From: Alitta virens
Lineage: Eukaryota; Annelida; Polychaeta; Phyllodocida; Nereididae
DNA length: 64,000 nucleotides
Assembly (NCBI GenBank): GCA_932294295.1
Contig: OW028581.1
Span: 39,557,495 to 39,621,494, forward strand
Direction: 5' to 3'
The notes beneath the pieces were generated by a model, which saw only the letters and a list, made by a program, of their open reading frames with translations, searched no databases and was not told the DNA's origin. Position numbers and translations under genes: made by a program. Shown here in pieces: positions 1 through 11,744 of the stretch; position 1 is the stretch's first letter; every line of letters begins with the position of its first letter.

Positions 1-20
1 ATCCCTCCTTCAAGTATTAC

Positions 21-3000
21 CTGATTGAGATAGACAGGCCATGTTGATGTGAGTCTGCCAGCAGGAACGCTGTGGGGTCCCGTCGCAGTCAGACTTCTGT
101 ACACCGCATTCCCTGTTGCCTGGCCAGGATAATAACATTCCAGAATTGCGTGAACTCCAGGATTGTATTTGAGCCATGAAATGTTGATCGGTCCACCGTT
201 GAATAAAAGAACAATAACTTTTGCACCGTTAGCTGAAATAAAATAACTTTAATAGCTTTCATGATAGCATATATTGCATACCACATCCAATCAAAATGGA
301 TCACCTGACAAATTTACGACAGGCAAAATTTTGATTTATGCAAAGATTTACTATTTGAATATATAATTTAAATTTGAACGATCTGTTAAACTTTTGGGTT
401 TGAGTTGATTAAGAGGAGAGAGCTGAATTAGTTCACTGTATAATACATGGTGTATATCCATTTGGTCTACAGTATACATACTTCAGTCCATCAGTATCAT
501 CATTTGCAAATTGCCACTAAAAAATGGTTAGACTGTTTGCCTGCATTATTATCAAGATATCCATCATTTGCAACAACATCCCTTACTCACCGTTTGCAAC
601 AACATCAATGAGAATGTCCATCTGCCGTCCAGGGAAGTCCATGTGTTTGCGATCCTTCATTTCATCCTCTACCGTGTCGGCTGAAATGCAGAAAGGTGCA
701 AGGTTTTTAAATATAGAACTGGTCAATCACAAAGTATGGAATACAATAGATTAGAATAGAAAAGAATAGAATAATTCTTTTTAATCATCACAGTCAGCAT
801 ATCACAGGATGAAACTCGTTTTAGACTGAGAGAGCATAGTGCAAACAATCGAACATTAGTAAATAATTTATATAAATTGCTATAGTATATAAAAATTAAC
901 TACAATTTACTCGACCATTACTTTGCCATATAATTAAACAATTTTAATACCTGATGGTACAAAGGCTTTGCTATATCTCCTTGTTCGATATCTCGGAATA
1001 CTAAATCATTTGCCAGATTTTAATAGGACATATTTGGAGTAAAGTGAGTGTTCATTGTCATTCATTACATTTTTAATCATTTTTACACACACAAACATAG
1101 CAAGCTCTTGGTAACATGACTAATAGACCTGCTTTATCAATAATTCCTATTTAAGATGCATGCATGGACCCAGTTTCTTGGCACTCTACATGAGAGCTCT
1201 ATATTTCAGCTGAATGTCGATCACATTAAATGTTAACTTGGAGGCATCTTGCCAAGTTATACGGTTCGTAGAAAACACTTACACAATCCCAACGCAAGAA
1301 TAATGACATTTGATCCCTTAATAGTGTTCTTTATTGCAGAAAATGAATAATCTCTGCAGAAGACGTCGTTGCACACAGGGTTCATATTGGTTACTGATGA
1401 CAATCGACCTCGAAGTCCTTCGAACACTGTTGTCGCAAATTGCTTCTGGATGTTTGGAGCGTAGCTGGAGTACATCCAGTCAATGCGGTTTGCAAATGGT
1501 CCCACCAACTGAAAATATTGTTTCCAAAATACACACAAGTTTTACACTTGTTAAAAAATGACAAAATACACTCTATACAAGCAATTATATCAGGCATTTG
1601 TAAAACCAATAAGCCCAATGATGAGAACTGTTTGGCGCCATTGGATTTAATCCAATCATTAGATCAGTAACACCTGCTGGTCAAGGGTCATTGACTGACC
1701 CGCTACGACGCATGCTGTAAGGATACAGTGGACCTAAAGACAACAAATGAGAGGTCAACAATCTCCCAAGTTACGGCCTAACAACGTCTACAAGTCTAAA
1801 AGAAAGTCTGAAACCTTGCCTACTTACCTACGTTAATATGGTTAACATATAATGAAAATTTATAGATCAGCAAACTGAAAGTTAAGAGACAATTAACACA
1901 CAGCAACTGCTCACTTACATGTAACTAGTGTTGCACATGATATTGTTCAGGTATCTTTGAGTTCTGAGGCCACCAGTCATCATTATTGTCAAATGTGTGA
2001 ACTTTTCATTTTCATTAAAAAAGAAGACTCAGTCATTACCAAAAAGAACTCACAGCAATTTGCTTGACTTTTTGTTTGATTGGAAGCGCTCTATCAGTGT
2101 TCTTGAGCAAGACAAAAGACATCATGGCAGACTTGAGAGCAAGATCACGATTCTCGGGAGTCTGTATGTTGCTCAAATTCAGACTTATGTATGGGTTCAT
2201 GGATGGTGGATCAAATTCACCCTGTCTCATTCTGCAGGAAAAAAAGCAATAACTGACAGCTAATTATGAAGGAAACACCAGTCGGCTTGAGCTGAGCCTT
2301 TTACCGATAACAGCCGCATACTGTGTTAGATCTTTTGACTTGTGAATGCCCCTAGCAAACAGATCATGTAAAGACATCACCAGTTCAAAGCATTTACAGC
2401 AGATCTTACAGCCAATATCAAACCAAACTATAGTCTGCATATCACCAGCACCATAACACGAATAATTTTTTATTTTATTTTTTTTAGCATATCACCAGCA
2501 TCTTAACACAAAATAAAATTTTATTTTATTTCAAACAAGCTTTTTGACTTGTACTTTGTCACTTTATGTTGTTCAACTAAGTAAAGATTATTTAAGTAAG
2601 CAGGCTTGACAAATTGTTAGCAATGTCTAAGCTTTAGTAATCTTGGAAAAAAATATATGGTTTAAGTGATTCTTTTTTTTTTTTTTGTTAAAGTGCTTCT
2701 TTTTTTTATTCAGCGATAAGAGAATCGGACAACATGCAAAAAATCCTCACCTTATATAAAACAGTTTCTTGACACTGTCTCTGATCTCCTGTTCTGTCAG
2801 AGCACCTTGTTCATAAGCCTTGACCAAACTCCAGAATATGGTGGTCTCAATTTCAAGGTTAACCCCCGCCCTGATGGCTGCCTGTGCCGTTTCAATGACG
2901 GTTTTTGTGTAATTGTGATGCGTCATCATGTAACCCACAGCGTTACTGTCGCTTGTGATGAACCCAGAGAAACCAAATTCCTTCTTCAAGATTCCATCCA

Positions 3001-5507
3001 GCATGGCACCATTTGCACAGGACGGGATGCCATTGATACTGCAAAGATAGTGAAAATTGTGAAAACTATAACCTAGTATGGATGCTAACGTTCTTTTGAG
3101 TAAAATAGGTTTACTACAAGAATATGCATTGAGCTGAAGGATTTCAAAGAGCAATCGCAATTGCCAAAATAAGACAGACAAAACAGACAGCTAGACCATG
3201 TGACAGACAGACTGACAGATTTATTTCTTTTTTAAGAAAATAATATCACTGTTGGAGAACAGAATTAAGTATGTATAGTGACTGTAGTTCAATGCTCCTG
3301 CAGCACCTTAGGACTCGACTAACTTATCCCATAAAATGCATCACTTCTACAGAAGTTAGAGAATTAAAAGAAAGCATACCTGTTGTAACTGCACATTGCA
3401 CCCAAAGGTTTAGCTTTGACACAGGCTTTAAAGGCAGGCAAGAAAGTCATTCTCCAATCTGTTGTTGTCATCTTGAAAACCAAATCATAGTAAGACAACC
3501 ATTACAACAATGTAAAAAAGCCATTTTAACTGAAACCAGAACAGGTAAAAGCTGACCTGCAAGTGATGGACATGTTCAAAGAGGTCATAATTATGTGACA
3601 CAATGCTAGATAGGCATTACATAACTGCCTTGTTAATGACCTTGACTGATCTATAAATGAACCTGACATACTTTGGCATTAAAGTCATATCTGGTGATGG
3701 GGTAGCTGTCTGGTCCAGCATAGGCATCCATGTGCTTACAAGTTGAGGTCACTCTGACATAACGAGGGTGGTTCCCCTGAAGACCTTTGACATACGGCTG
3801 CGACAGTTGCCCGACTAGGTAAGGGTCTTCACCCCACGTTTCCTGGGAAAGAAATAGGGAGATAATTATTTTGCGTGTGATACGGATTGACTGGATATCA
3901 GCAAAACAATTACAGGAACCTTGGAAGAAATCCAAAAAAATTAATATACAGCTATTAAGATCAAAGGTAGAGAGTCTGGACAAAAAATATTTTATTTTAA
4001 CTATAATTTTGAAAATAAAGTTATAAGAAATGAACTTAACATATAAATCTTTGTTTTTATTGTAAATTTGACCTTAACTGGACCACATGAGAAACTGTTT
4101 TACGGGTTGTGTAATCCAGACAAAATATGTTTTTAAATTAAAAAAATGCACAAATACAAAAATATTTTATTTTAACTATAATTTTGAAAACAAAGTTATA
4201 AGAAATTCACTTAACATATAAATCTTTGTTTTTATTGTAAATTTGACCTTAACTGAACCACATGAGAAACTGTTTTACGGGTTGTGTAATCCAGACAAAA
4301 TATGTTTTTAAATTAAAAAAATGCACAAATAAAAAAATATTTTATTTTTTACTATAATTTTGAAAACAAAGTTATAAGAAATTCACTTAACATATAAATC
4401 TTTGTTTTTATTGTAAATTTGACCTTAACTGAACCACATGAGAAACTGTTTTACGGGTTGTGTAATCCAGACAAAATATGTTTTTAAATTAAAAAAATGC
4501 ACAAATACAAAAATATTTTATTTTAACTATAATTTTGAAAACAAAGTTATAAGAAATTCACTAAACATATAAATCTTTGTTTTTATTGTAAATTTGACCT
4601 TAACTGAACCACATGAGAAACTGTTTTACGGGTTATGTAATCCAGACAAAATATGTTTTTAAATACAAAAATGCACACGCATGAAGGAAATTCACAATAA
4701 TTCATAATATCATACCTGATTTCTGCCCCACAAAGGATGTCTCATGATGTTGATTAAAGGGCTGAAGCAGGTTAACCCATTGAAGACCACATATTGGCCT
4801 AATGCATTCATGTAATTATTCATGGCTCGGACTTCTGTGGATATTACAGTGGCTATGTTAAATATGAGTTCACGACTGGAAAAAAAAGAAATTGTAGAAA
4901 AGGAGTGGAGTTGATCCAACTGGTAAGGGATGACAGGTCCCAAAAACTTCAGTAAGCCTGTTATATCATAAGCTGAAAAGTATTCAATTGTAACAGTCAC
5001 ACTAATGAAAAATAAAAAATACGATTTTCAATTAGAGGAAAAACATCGGTTAAAGTTTTAGGGAACTATAGTTATTGCCTGTAAGGTAAAGCAATATATT
5101 TTCAATATTTTTTTTCCATTTGATGAATTCAATGCAGAATACTGTTGCAAAGTCACTGCTTTTGTGTCACTTTTAAAAGAAAAGAAATGTGTTATATACC
5201 TGAATGTAGAAGACAACCCAAGAGCCTGGGGAAAAGCAGTTCCATTGGCTTGAACATGACCCCTGAGACATTCCGTGATCCATATATACGGTTTGATTCC
5301 TAACCTGGGAATTGAAGGCGGTTGGCCAGTATAACGGGTGACCGACTGAAGTGATATCTCTTCTAAAGTCAAGCGTTTTACCAAGTCATCTACTCTGTCA
5401 TTCCATGAGAGGGTTGGATCTTGGAAAGGGTACTGATAAGCATTGTTACCCCGAAAGATGACCAATGATATGATGAGATGCAAAATGACTTTTCTGCTGG
5501 TGTCCAT
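21..5507 (-). CDS. GH3 beta-xylosidase-like secreted enzyme, copy A (3' part outside window)
   Basis: Glycoside hydrolase family 3, closest in layout to beta-D-xylosidase-like proteins; inferred role is hydrolysis of beta-linked sugars outside the cell or in lysosomes. Nine coding exons are visible (joined on minus): 5200-5507, 4716-4875, 3672-3842, 3380-3471, 2751-3038, 2054-2231, 1283-1508, 591-680, 21-232. All have GT-AG borders and the phases join without a break to 575 codons. ATG at 5507 is followed by a signal peptide of about 23 residues. Family marks: DLVKRLTLEE, IPRLGIKPYIWITECLRG, GRNQETWGEDPYL, the CKH motif, and the nucleophile region TSDSNAV (Asp274 by my count). The C-terminal GH3 domain shows LVGPFANR, LLFNGGP and ECYYPGQATG. 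The last exons (fibronectin-like domain) lie beyond base 1. Nearly identical to copy B, so recent duplication or gene conversion is likely. Substrate is not certain. Confidence 0.92.
936..1145. repeat. 210-bp insertion/deletion difference in GH3 intron 7
   Basis: Copy A has about 210 bp here that copy B lacks (B joins directly near 15370). The block is bordered by the 6-mer ATAATT at 930-935 and 1140-1145, and B has it once. This fits either an insertion with a 6-bp target duplication in A or a microhomology deletion in B. No coding potential or inverted ends were seen inside. Confidence 0.7.
3984..4679. repeat. 175-bp tandem repeat, four units (GH3 copy A intron 2)
   Basis: Four head-to-tail units start near 3984, 4159, 4334 and 4510; spacing measured at the shared AATATTTTATTTT is 175, 175 and 176. 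Each unit holds TTGACCTTAACTG and CATGAGAAACTG. Copy B has one unit at the matching place (18165-18330), so the array grew in A after duplication, or contracted in B. It lies between exons 2 and 3 and does not touch splice sites. Confidence 0.95.
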
Positions 5508-6603
5508 CCTGACCAGCTGACAGGACCCCTGCAAACAAAGTAAACAGAATGAAGCTGCTATTGATGTGTGTGGATTTATACGAGGACCAAATGGGTCACC
5601 AAAATGATTGCCTGGACAGCCACCTGTTGTATATTGATTACATGTTGAGGTGTGATTATTAGTCACTATTAACAAATTGCGTTTGAAAATACCATGGCTT
5701 ATGGATCATACATCCAATGAAAATGTCAATATTTATATTTATTTTTTTATTACACGATGTTCATATTCTGCTTTGCCGTTGGCCAATTCTCAATAGCACG
5801 ACATACCACAATATATAAACTTTATTGACAAATCCATATCAAAAAGATACATGCGTCAAGTTAAAACATCAAAAACATCAAGTATGTACAATAGAATAGC
5901 AGAAAGAAAACTAAAGAAAGCAATGCAAGAATGATACAACATGAAGTTACAATATATATACATAATGAATATTTTAATATGCACCATAATGTAAAAATCA
6001 CATGTTAAAATAATACTGATTGTTAAAGAGCTATGTATGTATAGTCTCTAAAATATTGTAATGTTTCTACACATAAATACACATTGAACTGTATCACTAA
6101 ATAGTACGATAATTAAAAACAATCATCTCCTATAATATATACAAATGTACAACATAAGAAGCAGCACCAGTCACTGTACATTAATTACAAATTACAAGAC
6201 ATAGCACCAACCACAAAAGCCATACAACACAAACATATATATATATATATACAGACATGCACAGACAAGCAGTGACATTCAGGGGGCCACCCGTCACCCA
6301 GGACAAGAGATCATAGTCTCTTATATTATGTAACTTGGGAGATAATATCATTCATTTATTTTCAAGGAAACTCTGAGAAACTGGCCTAGTGCCAATTTTA
6401 CTGGTTAATAATTCCTGGAATTGGCTTTCTACACTCATAACCATGAAAGCGTTTGTTTGTTCAAATGCTACCTTGATAAGGGGCACTCTTGTTTCTTTCC
6501 ATTTAGGGCAGATCATCAGACAGTGTAATTCATCTTCTACAAGTTGCAGGTTACATTTATCGCATATACGTTCTTCAGGGGGTACATAACAATAAAGAAG
6601 ACT

Positions 6604-7905
6604 CAAGAAATTTTATTCATTTATCATAACAAAATAGTTACAATAAGTGGGGTGGCATCATAAAGACAAATATTGTCGCTTGCATGATGCCACCCAAGGA
6701 TTAATAGAGAGACCCATGCAAGCTCCATATACAAGATACACTGATGATGATACATGATATGCACATGATTTCTTGATGATGATGCATGATATGTATACAT
6801 ATATTTTGATGAGTGCGACCTTGATTTAGTAGGATGATGATGAAAAAGAAACTGTATAACAAAAAAAGCAATACATTTCATAAGGGATTTATGCCCCCCA
6901 ACTTAGCTGCAGGGGCAAAGTACTATAGTATACTATTTATTTAGATTATTTTGGCAGATGTAGCAATTTTGTGTCTCGCAATCAGATTTATATGTGTCTA
7001 ATAGAAAGTGTTCGATATATTTAGTGAAGCCAGGAAGACTGTGTGTATCTATTTTTTTCTTTAATGCAAAGTGGGATATTATTATAAATACACGGAATGT
7101 GGAACCTAATACTATTTTTTATGAAGGCATGTCTACTTAAAGGTATCCTAAAGTCTCTCGCATGTCTTGTATCATAATTATGTACTTCACTATTTCTGAC
7201 AAACAATGAGGACATGAAATACATCGGTAACATTTGATTTTCTATCTTGTATATAAATTTGTAATGCTGTACTAGATATATGTCACTTAACTTGAGGAGG
7301 GAGAGATACTTGAAAAGAGGATCAGTGTGTGCATTGTATTTAGCATTTGAGATGACTCTAACAGAATGCTTTTGTAGTTTGAACAGTCGCTCGGACACAG
7401 AACCCCAGACTATTATCGCATAAGTAAGGTAGGGCAAAATCAGTGATTTATATATAGTTTTAAGTATATCATAAGGCAGGAAGTTTTTTTAAGCTAATGA
7501 AAGTTATACAGGATAACAACATAAATGAATTGCAAAACATAGACTAAGTTCCAACGATGCTCTACAGTAAAGCCCAGTTTAATCTCTTTGCTGAAATCAA
7601 TGACACAAATAAATACCCCAAACTAAGAACTTAAAAAAGACGTGCGTTTAGAACCTTACCTATATCTAGGTTTACCAAAATCACTTTACTGTAACTGGTA
7701 ACATTGCCAGATTCAGGCTTAGCTCCCATAACTTGAAAATAGAATTAGGTAGGCACAAACGTCCTTATGATAGAATTTGTTGATGAATTTAAGTATCTTG
7801 GAATAATCTTAGATAAACACTGAACGTGGAAGCCTCATCTAAATCAAATATCCTCTAAATCAAATATCCAAAAAAGTAGCCAAGGCAAATGGAATAATAT
7901 CTAGA
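6604..7905 (-). mobile_element. LINE 2: fragment with inverted 5' part, nested in LINE 1
   Basis: The 3' part is on the minus strand: FLPYDILKTIYKSLILPYLT near 7400-7490, then the open stretch 7021-7437 (IIVWGS, FKLQKHSVRVISN, HNYDTRHARDFR), then a 3'UTR with a hairpin at 6651-6694 and an end rich in AATAAAATTT near 6604. The upstream part of the same protein, VDEFKYLGIILD through ISKKVAKANGIISR, lies on the plus strand at about 7745-7905. In related LINEs ANGIISRL is followed directly by LPYDILK, so the 5' piece is inverted, as twin priming produces. A stop sits after ILDKH. Bases 7500-7740 were not assigned. Confidence 0.8.
6651..6694 (-). other. Stem-loop in LINE 2 3'UTR
   Basis: GGTGGCATCAT at 6651-6661 and ATGATGCCACC at 6684-6694 are perfect inverted repeats (11 bp) with a 22-nt loop that itself contains GACAA/TTGTC. 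Hairpins near the 3' end of some LINEs are bound by their reverse transcriptase; that role here is inference. Confidence 0.75.
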
Positions 7906-10090
7906 CTACTATACCAGCACAATGATCCCAAAGTTTTTAATTGCTTTTGAATGTCATAGCAGTTTTTTACCATAAGTGGGCAAATGTTGGAATTAAGTCT
8001 CTGTAAATATTTGATAGCTGATACATGTTGTCTAACTATCAGAGGATATCTTCCAGTATCAGCTAAGATTCCTACTGTTGAGGTTTGGTTTCTAACACCT
8101 AGAATATTTTTCAAGAACTTTAACTGGATCTTTTCTACCTCATCTATCTTTTTATTACTAAACCACATTTCACTGTTATACTCTAGAATAGGGGGAACAT
8201 GTGTGTCAAACATCTTTAAAGCTAATTTAGGTGCCATGAAACCTACAGTTGTTTTTAAGTTATCATTTAGCAAATGTAATGCTCTTTGTGCCTGAGTTGC
8301 TAGATTTTGGTACATCTTCGAGTGTATGTTACGAGAAGTACATAGTACATGTCCAAGATACTTATATGTGTCAACTATTTTCAATTCTTGGCTCTCAAGC
8401 ATGAATTTACTGCAAGTTTTATTTCTTTTGTTAAAAATCATTACTTTAGTTTTACTTGTGTTCACAATTAGATGCCATTTTGGCAGAATATTTGCACATT
8501 GCTCAGCAAGGTTTGCATTCCTGTATTACTGTCAGATAGTAGAACTAAGTCATCAGCATATACTAAGTGAGCGAAAGTATTTCCATTCACTTTAACAGCA
8601 TGATTTTGATCTAGGAATTCATCTAAGTCAGCTAGGAAAAAGTTGAACAGCTTAGGGCTGATAATGCCTCCCTGCAACACACCATGTGTGCTGTCGATCT
8701 TTTCACCAAGTTGCCCTTCCCATCTAACACATGCATTGGCTTTTGAGAACATACTCATAAGTATTTTGACTAGTTTTCCTCCAAATCCCTGCTTTAGTAG
8801 CTTGAAATACAGGTCTCTATTAATGAAGTCAAAATCCTTTGTGAAATCAATGAAAGTTACATACAATGGTTTCTTAGCATTTTTTTGGTAAGAAGTAATG
8901 GTGTCTATAATAAATACATTATCAGTCGTCCTGCGATTTTTACAAAAACCAAATTGATTTTGGTCGTTAACATTAAGTACCTCACTTTGGAACACAAATC
9001 TCTCATTTAGTATTGACTCAAATATTTTGCCCATACATGCCATCATTGTTAACTTACGATAGTTATCCGGTATCATGTGAGCCCTTTTTATGCAGAGGTT
9101 GAATTGTACCCTCAGACCATTTGTCAGGGAAGATCCCTTTATCCCAAATGTAATTGAAAAGTGTGGTAAGAGAGACTAGTAGAGTGCGTGATGCACATTT
9201 AAAGAATTCATTACTAATTCCATTGATACCCAGAGCTTTTTTCAGTTTTAGGTTTTTAATCAGTTTATCTACTTCAACGATTGTGATAGGAGCATCAGTT
9301 ATGTGAGGTGATTTACCATTTTCAAAATCTTGTATAGCAATTAGGGATCTGGTTGAATGCAGGGAAGTTGAATCGAAGTTTATACTAATATCGTCTGGAG
9401 GACTTTGTATAATAGAAAAATAGGATTCAAATGTTTGTAGTGTTAATTTGCCTCTAGGTGTAGTGGTGCTATTACGTTGCTTAAGCTTGTCCCAGAACCT
9501 CCAGAAGTCATTTTGATTAGCAGAATGAAAATTTTCTAATTCATCACGAATCCTATTTTGATGTTCTCTTTTTTTCCTTTGAATAACTGATTTATACCTT
9601 TTCTTTAACATGTAGTAATTTTCTATACTGATTATCATTTAAGTCTTTCAATATAGCATAGTCATTCAGAGAGCGTTTTAATGTCTTACATTCAGAATCA
9701 AACCAGGGATTACTTGGAAATTTATTTTTGATGCCTTTTTGATACTTTTTTACATAATTGTCTGATATTGCACTCTAGATAGTTATACATACCACTCACA
9801 GCATCATCTACACAGTTATTCTCTATAATGGTGTCTGTGAGCTCCTCCAGAAATGTTAAGCATTTATCACTCTCAAGGGAGGATAGGTAGCTACCAGTTC
9901 TGTTTTCCTCATATATATATCTGTAAAATTGCTTAGTTAACCTGTAAGATTGTTCGATTTGTCTGTCATTTGTTAAAGAGGTTTCAGTTTCTATTTCAAA
10001 GTGAAATGAAAGTGGCCTGTGATCCGACTCAACAGTGAGAGGGGGCAGTTCGAAAATCTTCAGCTTATTGAAAAAGTAAAAGTCACATAT

Positions 10091-11043
10091 ATATTTTTTT
10101 AAATATGTTTATTCACACACATGCATAGTAAGATACAATTCATGGTGTATAGTACAAAAATATTGGTAATCAAAATATATTGTAAATGTTATAAAACTTT
10201 AAAAACATAACAGATAAAAACAAAAGTGAATAAAAACATAAGTGAATAAATAAAAAATGCTGCGCTCTATGCTGTAAATATAAAGTGCAATATGACTTTA
10301 GGTCATCTCTAGTGAACCCGTCTACTGTGGCTGCATCTGTGCGAACAATATTTAACAGTTCAATAATCTGTCCCAACTACTGGCTCTACATCAGCATATC
10401 TTTTATATAAGCACCTTTTGGTCTGAACAATACTGTCATTTAACAGTTGCTCAATACTGCATCCAATACCTTTTGAGATCAGTGTCAAATTTGAATAAAT
10501 TATACTGTTTACATTTAACAGTGCTTTTTCATAAATAAATTTAAATTTAACATTTGCAGATTTTAACATAGTTTGTACCATTTTAATAAATCTACAGTAA
10601 ATTTGCTCTAAGGCACTTAGTCTCCCAACTAACCCAGGAAGCAAATTACGATGGGTTGTTGATGGAACCTCTAATATTCGCCTTGTACATCTGTTCCACA
10701 TGGTTTGAAATTGTTCAATATTACTGTCACATAAATTCCATGCTTGAGCACCGTAAAAATGACATTTTGTATTAAATACATTTACAGTAACTTCTTTTCT
10801 ACATTTCCCCAATGTTGAGATGGTGTGATTAACTCTATAAACAAGGTCACTTCTTTTTATTCTGACATCAGTATTTTCTGACATATCACAGTCTAAATAG
10901 TTACCTAGATACTTTACAGTTTTTACCCAAGCTAAACGTTTACCATCCAGAGAATATCTATGTTGTTTTGTTCTTTTTTACTGAATAGCATACATACAGT
11001 TTTATCTGGATTATATTTGACATTATACTCATTACTGAACTCC
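10091..11043 (-). mobile_element. LINE 3: 5'-truncated RT fragment nested in LINE 1 endonuclease
   Basis: Minus-strand fragment starting just after the RT catalytic region of a different LINE: EEFSNEYNVKYNPDKT near 11000, VKTVKYLGNYLDCDM near 10900, then the open stretch 10360-10884 with CHFYGAQAWNL, and the 3' end near 10091. It splits the LINE 1 endonuclease between GTSLIDYLI (about 11060) and NKLKIFELPPL (about 10050), which join sensibly when it is removed. The 8-mer TCACATAT occurs at 10083-10090 and 11044-11051 and is a candidate target duplication, though part of the right copy could also be element sequence. Confidence 0.8.
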
Positions 11044-11744
11044 TCACATATCTTCATATTAGATAGTCTATAAGGCTAGTGCCACGAGATGTGCAACAAG
11101 TGAATTGACCAGTGGAGCTATCATTGTTAAAATAACATTCATAAGTCTCATTTGACTAGATTTACAAAGCGCTATAAGCTCTCTACCGTAGGTATTGACT
11201 TTTACTGTCCTCTGAAAACCGATCATTGCAAGGGAATTCTGTTTGTGATGTCAGTTCATGAGGCTCATGCACTCTACCAGGTATATTTACAAAGTCTCTA
11301 AGTTTACCTGTCCTAGCATTAAAATCACCACAGAGCACTACACTACCCATTGCCTTGAAATGTGTCAAATCCTCCTGAATAAGGTGGAAAGCATTATTAT
11401 TCACAAAATTTGACATTGTTGATGTCGAGTCGAGAGGTGGGATGTCATAACATTTTAGAGAACAGGACGAATTACTTAGTTGCTGAGAATTTACCTGACT
11501 TGACTTTCTAAGTACCTGGGTAACTGGCGGCACACTAAACACACTGCTTAATGTGGCAAACAACAGTGCGGGCTACAAAGTCTTTAGAGTTTGTAAAATG
11601 TATGCCATCAATATATATAGCATATCATTCAGTGAGTCAATAAAATATCATAAACATCGAGCATTGACTTTTGTTTCACACAATATTAAAGTAATGCAAA
11701 AAGCTGCATAATTGGGAAAAATTTGTAATATGGGATCCTTTATT

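Larger units (their letters stand above)
1..5815. repeat. Tandem segmental duplication, unit A (interrupted by LINEs)
   Basis: Bases 1-5815 match 14490-19520 in the same orientation through exons, introns and 5' flank. The match resumes at 11612-11745, which matches about 19520-19640. The gap between 5815 and 11612 is the inserted LINE cluster. Indels between the units include a 210-bp block (936-1145) found only in A, an extra AT-rich block at about 2437-2535 with a duplicated GCATATCACCAGCA, and a 175-bp tandem repeat expanded to four units in A. The left end of unit A lies outside the window, so further copies may exist. Confidence 0.93.
5816..11612 (-). mobile_element. LINE 1: 5'-truncated non-LTR retrotransposon, broken, carrying nested insertions
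   Basis: Minus-strand LINE remnant. Read from high to low coordinates: APE-type endonuclease with LCGDFNART (about 11315), interruption by LINE 3, then ESDHRPLSF (about 10010, the endonuclease SDH motif), linker (WFDSECKTLKRSL near 9700), reverse transcriptase with FIDFTKDFD, GVLQGGIISP and catalytic YADD (8468-9076), post-RT region with YLGHVL (7908-8465), interruption by LINE 2, a Cys-rich C-terminal motif CDKCNLQLVEDELHC (6352-6606), and a 3'UTR ending near 5816. It is dead: single-base frameshifts near 9070 and 8478, another near 11110, and stops. The 5' end is cut inside the endonuclease. The 3'UTR matches another copy at 37150-37405. Clade is not assigned. Confidence 0.88.

Noticed and set aside
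1675..1735. Possible extra GH3 exon (PLYPYSMRRSGSVNDP)
   Set aside because: Runs into a stop, and exons 6 and 7 already join in phase with the expected family order; the GTCAAGGGTCATTGACTGACC stretch is a local repeat.
2807..3076. 89-codon plus-strand frame, conserved in copy B at 16931
   Set aside because: Antisense of GH3 exon 5; conserved only because the exon is conserved.
3984..4679. CRISPR-like array
   Set aside because: Units are about 175 bp head-to-tail without unique spacers, in an animal intron; it is a minisatellite.
8643..8891. Plus-strand frame in LINE 1
   Set aside because: Antisense of the reverse-transcriptase region with the YADD motif on minus.
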